A stretch of 32,094 nucleotides of DNA from Candidatus Zixiibacteriota bacterium (GCA_021163775.1 JAGGTI010000115.1:1-32094); one strand, 5' to 3'; positions 8,990 to 17,344 are shown, numbered from the stretch's first letter. Notes: generated by a model from the sequence alone, not told the origin. Translations and numbers: made by a program.

Positions 8990-9607
8990 TCAACTTAGTC
9001 TTCTGAGAAGACCCACCACTTTTCCGGCAATTCGGAAATCACCAGATTCCCTACCGACAATAATCGGTTCAAAATCTTCGTTTTCTGGTTGAAGTCGAAC
9101 CCGTTCCCCTTCAGGATAGTACCGCTTGACGGTTGCTTCACCATCAATTACCGCCACCACAATATCACCCTTAATAGCTTCAGATTGTTTCTGGACAACG
9201 ACCACATCACCATCATAAATTCCAGCATCAATCATCGAATCACCCATAACGGTCAGCGAGAACGCATCACCTTTCGGTACAAATGACAGATCCAGGGCAA
9301 TTTCCCCCTCGACATTTTCGATCGCATCAATCGGCTGACCAGCCGGTACCGAACCGACCAAAGGAACGCGACTGATATTTGAGAGCAACTGACGAGTAAG
9401 TTCCAAGCCCCGAGAAATGTGATCAGCCTTCTTGAGATAGCCTTTCTTGATCAAGGCAGTTAGGTGGGTCCGTACTCCGTTAGTCGAACTAATTCCAAAC
9501 CGCTCACCGATCTCTCTAATAGTTGGCGAGTGCCCCCGCTCCATTATTAGACTCTCGATATACTCAAGAATCTTTCTCTGTCGATCTGTCAGTTTCGGCT
9601 TAGCCAC
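8990..9607 (-). CDS. lexA: LexA SOS repressor
   Basis: A transcriptional repressor of the SOS response, 205 aa with the chosen start (the family is about 200). The N-terminal winged helix begins KLTDRQRKILEYI and continues SPTIREIGERFGISS. The autocleavage site is Ala89-Gly90 (SVPAGQP). The catalytic pair is Ser124 (MGDSMIDAG) and Lys161 (GEATVKRYY), both present, so RecA-stimulated self-cleavage should work. I chose GTG at 9607 because the family normally starts a few residues before KLTDRQ, with GGAG at 9619-9622 upstream. An open frame continues to TTG at 9706 but crosses the likely promoter. A terminator separates it from the GTPase gene upstream. I could not identify its operator. Confidence 0.95.
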   Translation of the reverse strand: MAKPKLTDRQRKILEYIESLIMERGHSPTIREIGERFGISSTNGVRTHLTALIKKGYLKKADHISRGLELTRQLLSNISRVPLVGSVPAGQPIDAIENVEGEIALDLSFVPKGDAFSLTVMGDSMIDAGIYDGDVVVVQKQSEAIKGDIVVAVIDGEATVKRYYPEGERVRLQPENEDFEPIIVGRESGDFRIAGKVVGLLRRLS

Positions 9608-9644
9608 GTTTTCCAATTCTCCAGCACAACATTTTTCACACCTC

Positions 9645-9673
9645 ACACTACTGCCCATTTGTTCATCTGTCAA
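9645..9673 (-). promoter_or_regulatory. Putative lexA promoter
   Basis: On the minus strand TTGACA (9668-9673) is followed by a 17-nt spacer and TAGTGT (9645-9650, 3 of 6 consensus bases). It lies between the upstream terminator and the GTG start and gives a leader of about 30 nt. I saw no convincing E. coli-type (CTGT-N8-ACAG) or Gram-positive-type (CGAAC-N4-GTTCG) SOS box here. Confidence 0.55.
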
Positions 9674-9708
9674 TAACTTTGTTGTCCTGAAATCTATATG
9701 GTCCAAGG

Positions 9709-9736
9709 AAAAAGGCGGGTCGAAACCGACCCGCCT
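9709..9736 (-). terminator. Intrinsic terminator of the EF-G-like gene
   Basis: A perfect 10-bp stem AGGCGGGTCG / CGACCCGCCT with a 4-nt loop is followed on the minus strand by TTTTT (9709-9713). It lies 32 nt after the stop of the gene at 9768 and before lexA. The GGCGGGTC core recurs in hairpins at 16987 and 30347. Confidence 0.9.
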
Positions 9737-9767
9737 GTAACTACTCTATTCTATTGATATAATGAGA

Positions 9768-11846
9768 TTAGGACTCGGCTTCTTTCTCAGCTTTAGCCTC
9801 GGCAATGATTTTCTGGGCTGTGTCGCTTGGGACCTGTTCGTACCGATCGAAAACGGCCGAATAGAACCCCTGCCCCTGAGTCATTGAACGCAGATCAACC
9901 GAATACTGATAGAGTTCCGACTGAGGTACGCTGGCCCGAATGCGCTGAGAACCACCTTCCGGCTCCATACCGGCAATCTTGCCTCGGCGAGACGACAAGT
10001 CGCCCATCACATCGCCTGTGAATTCATCGGGAACCAAAACTTCCAGATTAAAAATCGGTTCGAGAATCACAGGTTTGGACTTCAGGAAACCATCCCTGAA
10101 AGCCATTGTTGCGGCGATCTTGAACGCCATATCAGAGGAATCAACGTCGTGGTATGAACCAAAGAACAAGGTCACCTTAACATCCACCACCGGTGCTCCA
10201 CACAGGCCGCCGGACTGCATCGATTCCGCCAGACCTTTTTCCACAGCCGGGACAAACTTACCAGGAATCACGCCACCCTTAATTTCGTCGGCGAACTCAA
10301 AACCTGCACCGCGCGCATTGGGTTCGATCCGAATATGTACATGGCCGTACTGACCGCGGCCACCACTTTGCTTCTTGTGTTTGTACTGGGTTTCCGCTTT
10401 GGCTCTGACTGTTTCGCGATACGGAATCTTCGGCTTAACCAGATCAACTTCGACCCCATAACGAGCCCGCAGTTTTTCCATCAGCACTTCAATATGCGTT
10501 GATCCCTGGGCATATAGAACCTGCTGTCTCAAATCCGGATCGGAGATTAGTTCAAAAGTCGGGTCTTCGCCTTGGAGCTTAGCTAAACCGGAAGCAATCT
10601 TGTCCTCATCACCTTTATTTTTCGATTTAATGGCCATATCCATAACCGGACGCGGGAAAACGATAGGAGCAATGCTTACGTCCTTCCCCTTGACACCCAG
10701 GCTGTTACCGATATGCGTGTTTTTGAGCTTCACGGCCACGCCAATATCACCAGCCGCCAACGACACAACATCTACACGATTCTTACCCTGAAGCGTATAC
10801 AATTGGGCCAGACGTTCGGTAGCGCGAGTTTGCTCGTTGTAGAGTTCGGTGCCTGCCTTGATCGTACCGGAACAAACCTTAAACCAAGTCATCTCACCAA
10901 GATGTCCCTCGGTCGCAATCTTAAAAATGTAAGCCAAAGGTGAACCGGCAGGATCGACCGTAATATCCACTGACTCATCAGTATCGGTCTTGACTGCGGC
11001 TGGAGTGGCCACCTGATTCGGCGCAGGGAGAAAACTCTCGACAAAATCAAGCAAGAGTTCGGCCCCGATATCTTTCACGGCTGAACTAAACAGAACCGGA
11101 TAGAGGGTACCCCTGGCAATACCAGACTTTAGCCCCTTGATCAATTGCGTGTCGTCCAACGTACCCGCATCAAAGAACTTCTCCATCAGAGCATCGTCAG
11201 CCTCGGCCGCCATCTCGATCAATGCTTCACGCATACTCTCAGCTTCATCTTTCAAATCGGCCGGAATTTCTGTCGGGGTCGCATTGCCACCTTCAAACAG
11301 ATAGCCCTTCATGTGAACCAGATCAATCAATCCCTTGAAGTCCCCGGCCTCACCGATTGGCAATTGCACAGGTACTGCATTCTTGCCAAAAGCATTCTGG
11401 ATAGATTCCAGTGCACCCCTCCACTTGACATTATCCTTGTCCATCTTATTGACAATAAAGAACCGCGCGAGACGCTCAGGCATCATTTTCCACTGCAATT
11501 GAGTGCCTACCTCGACACCTGCGATGGCATCAAGCACTACCCCGACTGCTTCTGATACAGCAAAGCCCGACAGGAGATCACCCACAAAGTCAGCGTGTCC
11601 AGGACAGTCCAGCAGATTAAGTTTGCAGTTTTTCCATGTAGTTGCCAACAACTTGGTACCAAGTGTTGATTGTCTGGCTATTTCGGCATCAGTATAATCA
11701 AAATACGAACTACCGTCACTCACGTTGCCAATTCGATTGTTAGCTTTAGTATGAAAAGCAAGCGTATCAGCCAAGCTGGTCTTGCCACAACTACGTTGGC
11801 CAGCCAGACTCAAGTTACGAATGTTCTCGGTCGAAAATTCCTTCAC
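9768..11846 (-). CDS. EF-G-like translational GTPase (EF-G2 type)
   Basis: A 692-aa paralogue of elongation factor G. The G domain has G1 GQRSCGKT (residues 16-23), where housekeeping EF-G has AHIDAGKTT. It also has a divergent switch I (RQSTLGTKLLATTW), DCPGH (80-84) and NKMD (133-136). Domain IV carries GGRGQYGHVHIRIEP, close to the EF-G signature, and the C-terminal domain ends in a lysine/glutamate-rich tail. These features match the EF-G-like subfamily that often coexists with canonical EF-G. Its role is uncertain; some members lack ribosome-dependent GTPase activity. No rpsL or rpsG neighbours it, as they would a housekeeping fusA. The start is GTG at 11846, seven bases after GGAGG. Its own promoter and terminator make it monocistronic. 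Confidence 0.88.
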   Translation of the reverse strand: MKEFSTENIRNLSLAGQRSCGKTSLADTLAFHTKANNRIGNVSDGSSYFDYTDAEIARQSTLGTKLLATTWKNCKLNLLDCPGHADFVGDLLSGFAVSEAVGVVLDAIAGVEVGTQLQWKMMPERLARFFIVNKMDKDNVKWRGALESIQNAFGKNAVPVQLPIGEAGDFKGLIDLVHMKGYLFEGGNATPTEIPADLKDEAESMREALIEMAAEADDALMEKFFDAGTLDDTQLIKGLKSGIARGTLYPVLFSSAVKDIGAELLLDFVESFLPAPNQVATPAAVKTDTDESVDITVDPAGSPLAYIFKIATEGHLGEMTWFKVCSGTIKAGTELYNEQTRATERLAQLYTLQGKNRVDVVSLAAGDIGVAVKLKNTHIGNSLGVKGKDVSIAPIVFPRPVMDMAIKSKNKGDEDKIASGLAKLQGEDPTFELISDPDLRQQVLYAQGSTHIEVLMEKLRARYGVEVDLVKPKIPYRETVRAKAETQYKHKKQSGGRGQYGHVHIRIEPNARGAGFEFADEIKGGVIPGKFVPAVEKGLAESMQSGGLCGAPVVDVKVTLFFGSYHDVDSSDMAFKIAATMAFRDGFLKSKPVILEPIFNLEVLVPDEFTGDVMGDLSSRRGKIAGMEPEGGSQRIRASVPQSELYQYSVDLRSMTQGQGFYSAVFDRYEQVPSDTAQKIIAEAKAEKEAES

Positions 11847-11920
11847 CGATGAACCTCCAGGTCAAGATTGAATTGCCTAAACTCAACGCGACCCCGAAGG
11901 GCCGCTTTTTCAAGACGAAA

Positions 11921-11949
11921 AGTATATCACAATCAGTCGATTATGTCAA
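11921..11949 (-). promoter_or_regulatory. Sigma70-type promoter of the EF-G-like gene
   Basis: TTGACA (11944-11949) plus a 17-nt spacer plus TATACT (11921-11926) on the minus strand gives a leader of about 65-70 nt. The leader contains a short hairpin closed by a TTCG tetraloop (CCC-TTCG-GGG), then GGAGG and the GTG start. The hairpin has no T-tract, so it is not an obvious terminator. Confidence 0.85.
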
Positions 11950-12001
11950 ACGGATTAGCCGACAGAAAGAAGATTCTCCAATATTTAACCCAAATCATCA
12001 G

Positions 12002-12382
12002 CTACGACCCACAAAAGACGATCAAAGCACCAGTGACAAAGGCCGCCACCCACCAGAAATAGGCTATCCTGGAATATAGGTGGAGTCCAGAAGAAACCTC
12101 CCCATCACCTGCCCGGAGCCGGTGTCGCCAGGCGAGTGTGGTTTCGATCAACATAACCATCAGCGATGAGTAGCCTAACAGTCCATGGAGCGAAAAAGGC
12201 GAGTTGGTGGAGCCGATAATCATGCAAGTGGTTGCCACAATATCAAAAGCAATCCCCAGGGTCAAGAATAGCAGGGCTTTTTGTGTTATCTTATGTCGGT
12301 GTTGCTCAATGAATATCCCAATTGAGTAGAAGATTAAGGCCAGATTGACAATCACGGTACCGACCATAAGAATTGGAGCCAT
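12002..12382 (-). CDS. Small HsmA-family (TIGR03987-like) membrane protein
   Basis: A 126-aa integral membrane protein with four predicted helices, at about residues 4-22, 34-56, 67-83 and 105-123. The phrases LALIFYSIGIFIE, LGIAFDIVATTCM and FSLHGLLGY fit the HsmA/TIGR03987 family of about 130-aa proteins, whose biochemical role I cannot state. The start is ATG at 12382, nine bases after AAGGA. It follows the methyltransferase gene by 52 nt and may be read from the same message. Confidence 0.72.
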   Translation of the reverse strand: MAPILMVGTVIVNLALIFYSIGIFIEQHRHKITQKALLFLTLGIAFDIVATTCMIIGSTNSPFSLHGLLGYSSLMVMLIETTLAWRHRLRAGDGEVSSGLHLYSRIAYFWWVAAFVTGALIVFCGS

Positions 12383-12434
12383 CAAGTATATTCCTTGTGA
12401 GACCTGTTATGTCCGACAGAAAACTGTATTGTCC

Positions 12435-13016
12435 TCAGGATGATGTGCCTAACCTTTGCCGGACCGCTTCAAAAAGACAAACACCGGTAGCCACCGAAAC
12501 GTTCAGACTTTCCACCTTGCCAGCCATCGGCAGACGGGCCAAAAAGTCGCATTTCTGCGCGGTCAGTCGCCTCAACCCTTTCCCCTCTGAACCCATCACA
12601 ATCGCCAGCGGGCCGGTCAGATCCAGTTCGTATAACATTTGACGAGCGCTGTCGTCGGTACCCACGATCCAGATATCGCGCTCCTTGAGCTGGTCCATCA
12701 AACGTGCCAGATTGGTCACCTGCACAAACGGGACACTCTCGGCCGCCCCACAGGCGACCGTTCGGACCGCTTTGGTCATCCGCACCGAACGATCTTTTGG
12801 CGCAATCACCGCCTGCACCCCGGCTCCATCAGCCGTTCGCAGACAAGCACCAAGATTGTGGGGATCCTGAATATTATCCAGAATCAGCAGAAATGGCGGC
12901 TCAGTTAGATTATCCAACAGATCAAACAGAAAAGCCTCATCATACGTTGACACTTCAGCCTCAAGATCGGTGTGCCGGTGGCTTCTACTGGAATGTGCTC
13001 GTGAATTTCGACCCAT
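12435..13016 (-). CDS. rlmB: SpoU-type rRNA 2'-O-methyltransferase, RlmB-like, lacking N-terminal domain
   Basis: A 193-aa methyltransferase. RlmB methylates the 2'-OH of G2251 in 23S rRNA using S-adenosylmethionine through a trefoil-knot SPOUT fold. All three motifs are present: [13 protein letters not shown] (about 54-66), [13 protein letters not shown] (about 139-151) and [17 protein letters not shown] (about 162-178). CGAAESVPF also matches RlmB closely. Usual RlmB proteins have about 245 aa, with an L30e-like substrate-binding domain first. Here that domain is missing and only about 40 residues precede the PFLLILD strand. The ATG at 13016 has a clear GGAGAG site eight bases upstream, so the short form looks genuine. 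The symbol rests on motif similarity; a tRNA target (TrmH-like) is possible. Confidence 0.82.
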   Translation of the reverse strand: MGRNSRAHSSRSHRHTDLEAEVSTYDEAFLFDLLDNLTEPPFLLILDNIQDPHNLGACLRTADGAGVQAVIAPKDRSVRMTKAVRTVACGAAESVPFVQVTNLARLMDQLKERDIWIVGTDDSARQMLYELDLTGPLAIVMGSEGKGLRRLTAQKCDFLARLPMAGKVESLNVSVATGVCLFEAVRQRLGTSS

Positions 13017-13100
13017 AACTTATTCTCTCCAATTGCCTGGCAAACTAACCAAGTCAATCTCCTGGAGCAAAGGAAAACCTCAGTATAAGATCAATCCAAT

Positions 13101-13129
13101 TTGATTGCGACCACAACGCTACTTATATT
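13101..13129 (+). promoter_or_regulatory. Sigma70-type promoter of the beta-propeller lipoprotein
   Basis: TTGATT (13101-13106), a 17-nt spacer and TATATT (13124-13129). The predicted start is near 13136, just before the GAGGAG ribosome site (13141-13146). Confidence 0.75.
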
Positions 13130-13156
13130 GTAGGATATATGAGGAGACCGCACCTG

Positions 13157-14998
13157 ATGAAACATTGCCCTTACCTGAAGGCTCTATTTGTTCCTTTCCT
13201 GATGGCTGTAATCTATCTTGCTGGCTGTGCAACCAGAGACAACCCCACCGATCCCGGTGACCCTGTCCCGAGCACCGAGTGGCGACTAGTCGAATCTGGG
13301 ATCACTAACACCGTGCGCGCGATGACAACCAATGATACAATGGTTGTCGCGGTCGGTGACGGCGGAATCATTTTTACCTCTACCGATGGACACCACTGGA
13401 CGGAACAACGTGAGAATGGCCCAAACGACGCGTTGACTGATGTAATCTGGACCGGCGATCAGTTTATCGCGGTGGGTTGGAACGCGACCCTGATTTCTTC
13501 ACCCGACGGCATCATCTGGACCTGGATCGGTATTGATCCCCATTCGCACTTGTACAGCGTAGCCGCTTCCGATACGCTACTGATCGCAGTAGGAAGTTCA
13601 AGCAATGTCTATTCGTCCAGAGACGGCATCGAATGGTCCCCGCTCAATACCGGTATCGCCGAAGATGTATTTGCCGTCAACTACGCCAACGACCTCTGGC
13701 TGATCGGAGCTGGTAACGGACAGTGCTATGTGAGTGAAAACGCGCTGACGTGGACTCCGGCATCGCTACCGTTTGTCGAGAGACGAGAGTTTGTCGCCTT
13801 GTCGGCCTCGGATAGCCTGTTCTATGGTTTGACACGCTATTACTCTACAGGGTGGACTCCGCCACTGGCTCTCAGTGTTCGATATTCGACCAATGGTATC
13901 AACTGGTCCTCCCTGGGCAACCTTGAGGCCTGGAATATCTGGGACATCTGCTGGACCGGAACAGAACTGGTCGCGGTCGGCGAAGGGACCAATTACCATC
14001 TCGGCATGCCCGACGGGCTTGTATTCTCCTCCACTGGAGGGGCAGATTTTGTGGAGCACATTACCGAAGCGCCATTTGCACTTGCCGCCGCTGAAACATT
14101 TAACGGTGAGTTGTTGGTTGGCGGAGGCGGTGGGTACATTCTGGGTGGCTCGCAAGCCGACGATCTCTCGGTGCGAACTTCGGGAGCCGGTATAACAGGA
14201 ATTGTATGGAACGGATCTGAGTATGTCGCAGTCACAGCACGCGGAACGATTATGAGATCACCTGATGGCGAAAGCTGGAGCGAAACCCACAGCCGGGTAT
14301 CAACCCAATTTGAAAGACTGGCGTTTTCAGGCGAGAAATACGTAACCTTGGGCGGCCTCGGAGCGCCGCTGGACATATATACCTCGGCCGATGCCGACAC
14401 CTGGATCAGGACTCAAATCTTTGACGATGCTATCCTTAGCGATGTCACCTGGGGTGGTGGCAATTTTGTAGTGTGCGGACAAAATGGGGCGATTTTCCTA
14501 TCAGCCGACGGCGAGACATGGAACCGCCACTTTGTCGGTGACAGCGTATTGCTCAAGTCGGTTTGCTACGACGGCACCCGTTACCTGGCCGCCGCACGCA
14601 ATATCGTTTATACGTCGGATAACGGTATTGACTGGACCAAGCCGCCGGTTGATCCGGCTGATACCGAACCGATCATTGAGAGCCTCATTTGGACCGGTTC
14701 GCAATATGTTACGGTTGGCAACCTGGACAGCCTCGGTCAGGGATATGTGCATACTTCGAGCGATGCCGTCCATTGGACCGAACATGAACTTGGCCCGCAG
14801 GAAGATCTGAACACCATTGCCTGGACCGGCCACCAGTACGTAGTTTGCGGTCGCTCAGGAACACTGTTGACCTCCGGTGACGCCAATAGCTGGACCTCGG
14901 TAGCTACTGGGACAGAGCATACTCTGGTGACCATTGAAACTCATAACGATCAGACCGTCATTGTCGGTGCTTACCGGACAGTACTGGTACAACCATAA
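13157..14998 (+). CDS. Beta-propeller lipoprotein
   Basis: A 613-aa exported lipoprotein. The signal peptide ends in the lipobox LAGC (Cys at about 22). The rest is built of about a dozen repeats of 40-50 residues with the pattern W-[TN]-G-x-x-[FY]-[IV]-[AV]-V-G, then S-x-D-G-x-x-W. Examples are WTGDQFIAVGW, SPDGIIWTWI and SADGETWNRHF. This is the BNR/Ycf48-like propeller signature. It probably folds as one or two propellers at the cell surface or in the periplasm. The partner or ligand is unknown. The start is the ATG at 13157, ten bases after GAGGAG; an upstream ATG at 13139 overlaps the ribosome site. It is the first of three lipoprotein genes in a row, each apparently a separate unit. Confidence 0.85.
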   Translation: MKHCPYLKALFVPFLMAVIYLAGCATRDNPTDPGDPVPSTEWRLVESGITNTVRAMTTNDTMVVAVGDGGIIFTSTDGHHWTEQRENGPNDALTDVIWTGDQFIAVGWNATLISSPDGIIWTWIGIDPHSHLYSVAASDTLLIAVGSSSNVYSSRDGIEWSPLNTGIAEDVFAVNYANDLWLIGAGNGQCYVSENALTWTPASLPFVERREFVALSASDSLFYGLTRYYSTGWTPPLALSVRYSTNGINWSSLGNLEAWNIWDICWTGTELVAVGEGTNYHLGMPDGLVFSSTGGADFVEHITEAPFALAAAETFNGELLVGGGGGYILGGSQADDLSVRTSGAGITGIVWNGSEYVAVTARGTIMRSPDGESWSETHSRVSTQFERLAFSGEKYVTLGGLGAPLDIYTSADADTWIRTQIFDDAILSDVTWGGGNFVVCGQNGAIFLSADGETWNRHFVGDSVLLKSVCYDGTRYLAAARNIVYTSDNGIDWTKPPVDPADTEPIIESLIWTGSQYVTVGNLDSLGQGYVHTSSDAVHWTEHELGPQEDLNTIAWTGHQYVVCGRSGTLLTSGDANSWTSVATGTEHTLVTIETHNDQTVIVGAYRTVLVQP

Positions 14999-15183
14999 TG
15001 TCAACACAATGACAAAGTGCACAGATTTCGGCCCTGGTTTTGCTCTATTAGTAAAGATTATCACCGCAGGAGCGATTAGCCTGCAGGGAAACGCTCTAAC
15101 GTTATGATACTCTTGCGATTAACATGTCCGAGCCGATGGATGGCAAAATCATATTCTCGGATAATTGTGAATTGAAGTAACAT

Positions 15184-16761
15184 ATGAAAATAGCTTTTAG
15201 ATCAATATCAATCCTGATGCTGACCGCCAGTATCATTGGTTGTGGAGGCTGTGGATCGAACCCGGTCGATCCAGAAGACACCACCCGGCCAACAGTAGTA
15301 TCGACAACACCAACTGATAGTGATACAACTGTCGCCATGAGTAGCGAGATCAGCGTCACCTTTTCGGAGAGGATGGATCCCGGTAGTCTGGTTGAAGGTG
15401 TTCTGTTACTGGAACCTTCGGTAGCCGGGTCTACATCGGCTACGGCAACTACTGTTACTTTTACACCGACCGACGGCCTTGATACCAATGTAACCTATAC
15501 CGCCACCGTAGCCACTTCAGCCCAGGATACGGCCGGCAACAATTTAGCCACACCGTATGTCTGGCAGTTTAGAACATATCTGGATACCCTGCCGCCAACC
15601 ATAATTGAGACCACTCCAACCGACAGCAATACGTCGGTCGGGGTCAACACCAACATCACGGTAGTTTTCTCAGAAACAATGGATCGGTCTACCCTGTCTC
15701 TGTCATCGTTTCAGATTAGTCCATCGGTCTCAGGGGTTATCAACAGCACTGACACCAGTATGACTTTTGACCCTGACAATCCGCTCGATACTTTAGAGTG
15801 GTACACCGTTACGCTGGCTACCAGTATCACGGACACGATCGGTAATCATCTTGCCGAGACTTTTGTCTGGGATTTCTACACCTACCCGGATACGACTTCA
15901 CCAGTAGCAACCATACAGACCCCGCTTGACGGAAGCGTGATAAACAACTTAACCGCAATTCAAGTGGGTGCCACGGATAACGACCAGATCGCCTATGTCG
16001 AATTCTATGTCGATGACAATCTGATACCCGATAGCGAAGATTCCACCACCCCGTATGAATATGTCTGGGATGCTTCCGGGCAAGAGATAGGTTCGGAACA
16101 TACTATTTTGGCTGTTGCTTACGATCTGACAGGCAACTCCGCATCGACCGACACAGTCACCGTGCATTACCTGTGGCGGCTGGCAATCACGGACGGCAAC
16201 GAGCCGATGATGCCACGCAACCTGAGCCGAGTCTGGTATCGAACAACCAACCAGCAGATTCAGTTCCGGGTCGAGACTCACAACGGCTGGGGTGTTTATA
16301 ACGATTCCGCAACCGGCATAAACGTGGTATTCTTTCTCGATACTGACCAGAATCAGAACACGGGTGATACCGAGACTGACAGCCTGTCCCCCAAACCCAT
16401 CGGCGATATAGGCGCTGACTACCAGATGGTCATCGGGTTCTTCGGCCTCTACTTCCAACCCTGGACCGGTACTGGCTGGGGCGCTTTTGAAGGGGTTGAA
16501 GACCTGGTCATGGCGGACAGCACCAACGTTTTTGAAGTAGCATTGTCACTCGCCAGATTGAATGACCCGGAGAAGATTGATCTCGTTCTGGCCAACGTAC
16601 ACATCAATATAGGTTTTGGCTCCTACTCATGGGACTGGGCACCAGACAGCGGCCATGCGACAGCGGTGGTTGACCGTTCATTCTCCCCTCTTTCGGCCAC
16701 CCGTAACACACGCCCCGATATCGCCGCCGCATCAATTCGACGAGTTGGACCATTCGACTAA
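15184..16761 (+). CDS. Lipoprotein with SbsA Ig-like (Big_5) domains
   Basis: A 525-aa lipoprotein with lipobox SIIGCGG (Cys at about 20). Two tandem Big_5/SbsA Ig-like domains (about 33-131 and 132-237) share the pattern P-T-[IV]-[IV]-x-T-T-P-T-D-S followed by V-x-F-S-E-x-M-D. A third Ig-like module (about 240-326, AYVEFYVDD) follows. The C-terminal 200 residues form another beta-rich domain (VVFFLDTDQNQNTGD, IGADYQMVIGF) that resembles modules at the ends of secreted peptidases or carbohydrate-binding proteins. No catalytic motif is visible. It probably has an adhesive or structural surface role. The ribosome site before ATG 15184 is weak (GAAG), and no convincing promoter was found in the 185-nt gap upstream. 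Confidence 0.85.
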   Translation: MKIAFRSISILMLTASIIGCGGCGSNPVDPEDTTRPTVVSTTPTDSDTTVAMSSEISVTFSERMDPGSLVEGVLLLEPSVAGSTSATATTVTFTPTDGLDTNVTYTATVATSAQDTAGNNLATPYVWQFRTYLDTLPPTIIETTPTDSNTSVGVNTNITVVFSETMDRSTLSLSSFQISPSVSGVINSTDTSMTFDPDNPLDTLEWYTVTLATSITDTIGNHLAETFVWDFYTYPDTTSPVATIQTPLDGSVINNLTAIQVGATDNDQIAYVEFYVDDNLIPDSEDSTTPYEYVWDASGQEIGSEHTILAVAYDLTGNSASTDTVTVHYLWRLAITDGNEPMMPRNLSRVWYRTTNQQIQFRVETHNGWGVYNDSATGINVVFFLDTDQNQNTGDTETDSLSPKPIGDIGADYQMVIGFFGLYFQPWTGTGWGAFEGVEDLVMADSTNVFEVALSLARLNDPEKIDLVLANVHINIGFGSYSWDWAPDSGHATAVVDRSFSPLSATRNTRPDIAAASIRRVGPFD

Positions 16762-16771
16762 GATCACAGAT

Positions 16772-16794
16772 GGCTGGAACACAGGGATCCAGCC
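16772..16794. repeat. Palindrome downstream of the Ig-like lipoprotein
   Basis: Arms GGCTGGA (16772-16778) and TCCAGCC (16788-16794) enclose a 9-nt loop. There is no T-tract after it, so it is more likely a repeat than a terminator. The stem resembles the inner hairpin at 4239-4252. Confidence 0.55.
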
Positions 16795-16833
16795 TACTAC
16801 TGAGGACGTTTTCTTCGTCACATCCGTCTTATT

Positions 16834-16876
16834 TGTCACACCCGCGCAGGCGGATGCCTATGTCCACTCGCATCCC
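16834..16876. repeat. 43-bp dispersed repeat (family C, copy 2, inverted)
   Basis: The reverse complement matches 194-236 at 40 of 43 positions. The stem CATCCGC / GCGGGTG is kept with one G-T pair. It lies in the repeat island between two lipoprotein genes. Confidence 0.75.
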
Positions 16877-16955
16877 GGAAAAGCAGTCAAGAATCAGCTT
16901 GGGACTTTACTCCAATGCAACCGAACATCTATTCTGCAAATATTCGTGGTCATAG

Positions 16956-16975
16956 ATTCCCGACTACTCGGGAAT
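16956..16975. repeat. REP-like hairpin
   Basis: ATTCCCGA-CTAC-TCGGGAAT is a perfect 8-bp stem, followed by GACA. The layout (palindrome then TGACA) is the same as in the inverted pair at 19218-19330. Confidence 0.65.
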
Positions 16976-16986
16976 GACAAGAACAG

Positions 16987-17027
16987 GGCGGGTCCGTCTT
17001 TGGTGTCTTCGAACCCGCCTATTTATT
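16987..17027 (+). terminator. Probable terminator of the Ig-like lipoprotein gene
   Basis: GGCGGGT (16987-16993) pairs with ACCCGCC (17013-17019) around a 19-nt loop and is followed by TATTTATT. It lies about 225 nt after the stop codon, beyond several repeats. The loop is long and the T-tract imperfect. Confidence 0.5.
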
Positions 17028-17047
17028 AGCGTAGATTACCACTTACC

Positions 17048-17125
17048 GTGCTCGGCAGATGTCCACATCTGCCACTTGTCGGGTATCTCACTCAAATCGT
17101 CCACGTTCGAACCCGACCTACGATT
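17048..17125. repeat. About 80-bp repeat with CGGCAGATGT palindrome (family B, copy 1)
   Basis: It starts with a 26-nt unit (17048-17073) centred on GGCAGATGT-CC-ACATCTGCC and continues with TTGTCGGGTATCTCACTCAA. The reverse complement of about 19060-19145 carries the same two blocks and further similarity around GTTCGAACCCGACCT. A third copy of the 26-nt unit alone is at 25703-25728. Confidence 0.75.
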
Positions 17126-17142
17126 TTTCTGACATTCACAAT

Positions 17143-17344
17143 GTTGGAACCACTAAGGGCTTGTTGATAAACCCTATTCACAGTTGTGTCGGGTCCTTGT
17201 CCCGTCAAGACGGGATTGTGGCCTGACACGTAAGTGCATGTCAGACAATAGCGGCAGGTCTCACGTATTCGCCCAGGAGAATTCGAAGGACCTGCCGCAA
17301 CTACACAAGAGGACTTTTTCAACAAGCCCTTAAGGGGTTCCAAC
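17143..17344. mobile_element. MITE-like element with terminal inverted repeats
   Basis: About 202 bp bounded by imperfect terminal inverted repeats of about 28 nt. The left end is GTTGGAACCACTA then AGGGCTTGTTGA. The right end, read inward on the other strand, is GTTGGAACCCCTTA then AGGGCTTGTTGA. No transposase is encoded. The interior is a series of hairpins: CCCGTC-AA-GACGGG (17201-17214), CTGACA/TGTCAG (17223-17244) and GCGGCAGGTC/GACCTGCCGC (17251-17260 and 17289-17298). I do not see a clear target-site duplication. It sits 128 nt before the transglutaminase lipoprotein gene. A non-autonomous transposable element is the simplest reading; a large structured RNA is the alternative. Confidence 0.65.

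Noticed and set aside
9645-9673. SOS box near the lexA promoter
   Set aside because: No copy of the known consensus boxes; lineage-specific boxes cannot be judged from one site.
9607-9706. Longer lexA start at TTG 9706
   Set aside because: The extra 33 residues match nothing in LexA and the frame crosses the predicted promoter; the GTG at 9607 restores the family length.
11849-12079. Plus-strand open frames between the EF-G-like gene and the HsmA-family gene
   Set aside because: They overlap the EF-G-like promoter in antisense and have no ribosome site or domain.
16616-17029. Plus-strand open frame overlapping the Ig-like lipoprotein end
   Set aside because: It overlaps a clear gene for about 145 bases and then reads through repeats.
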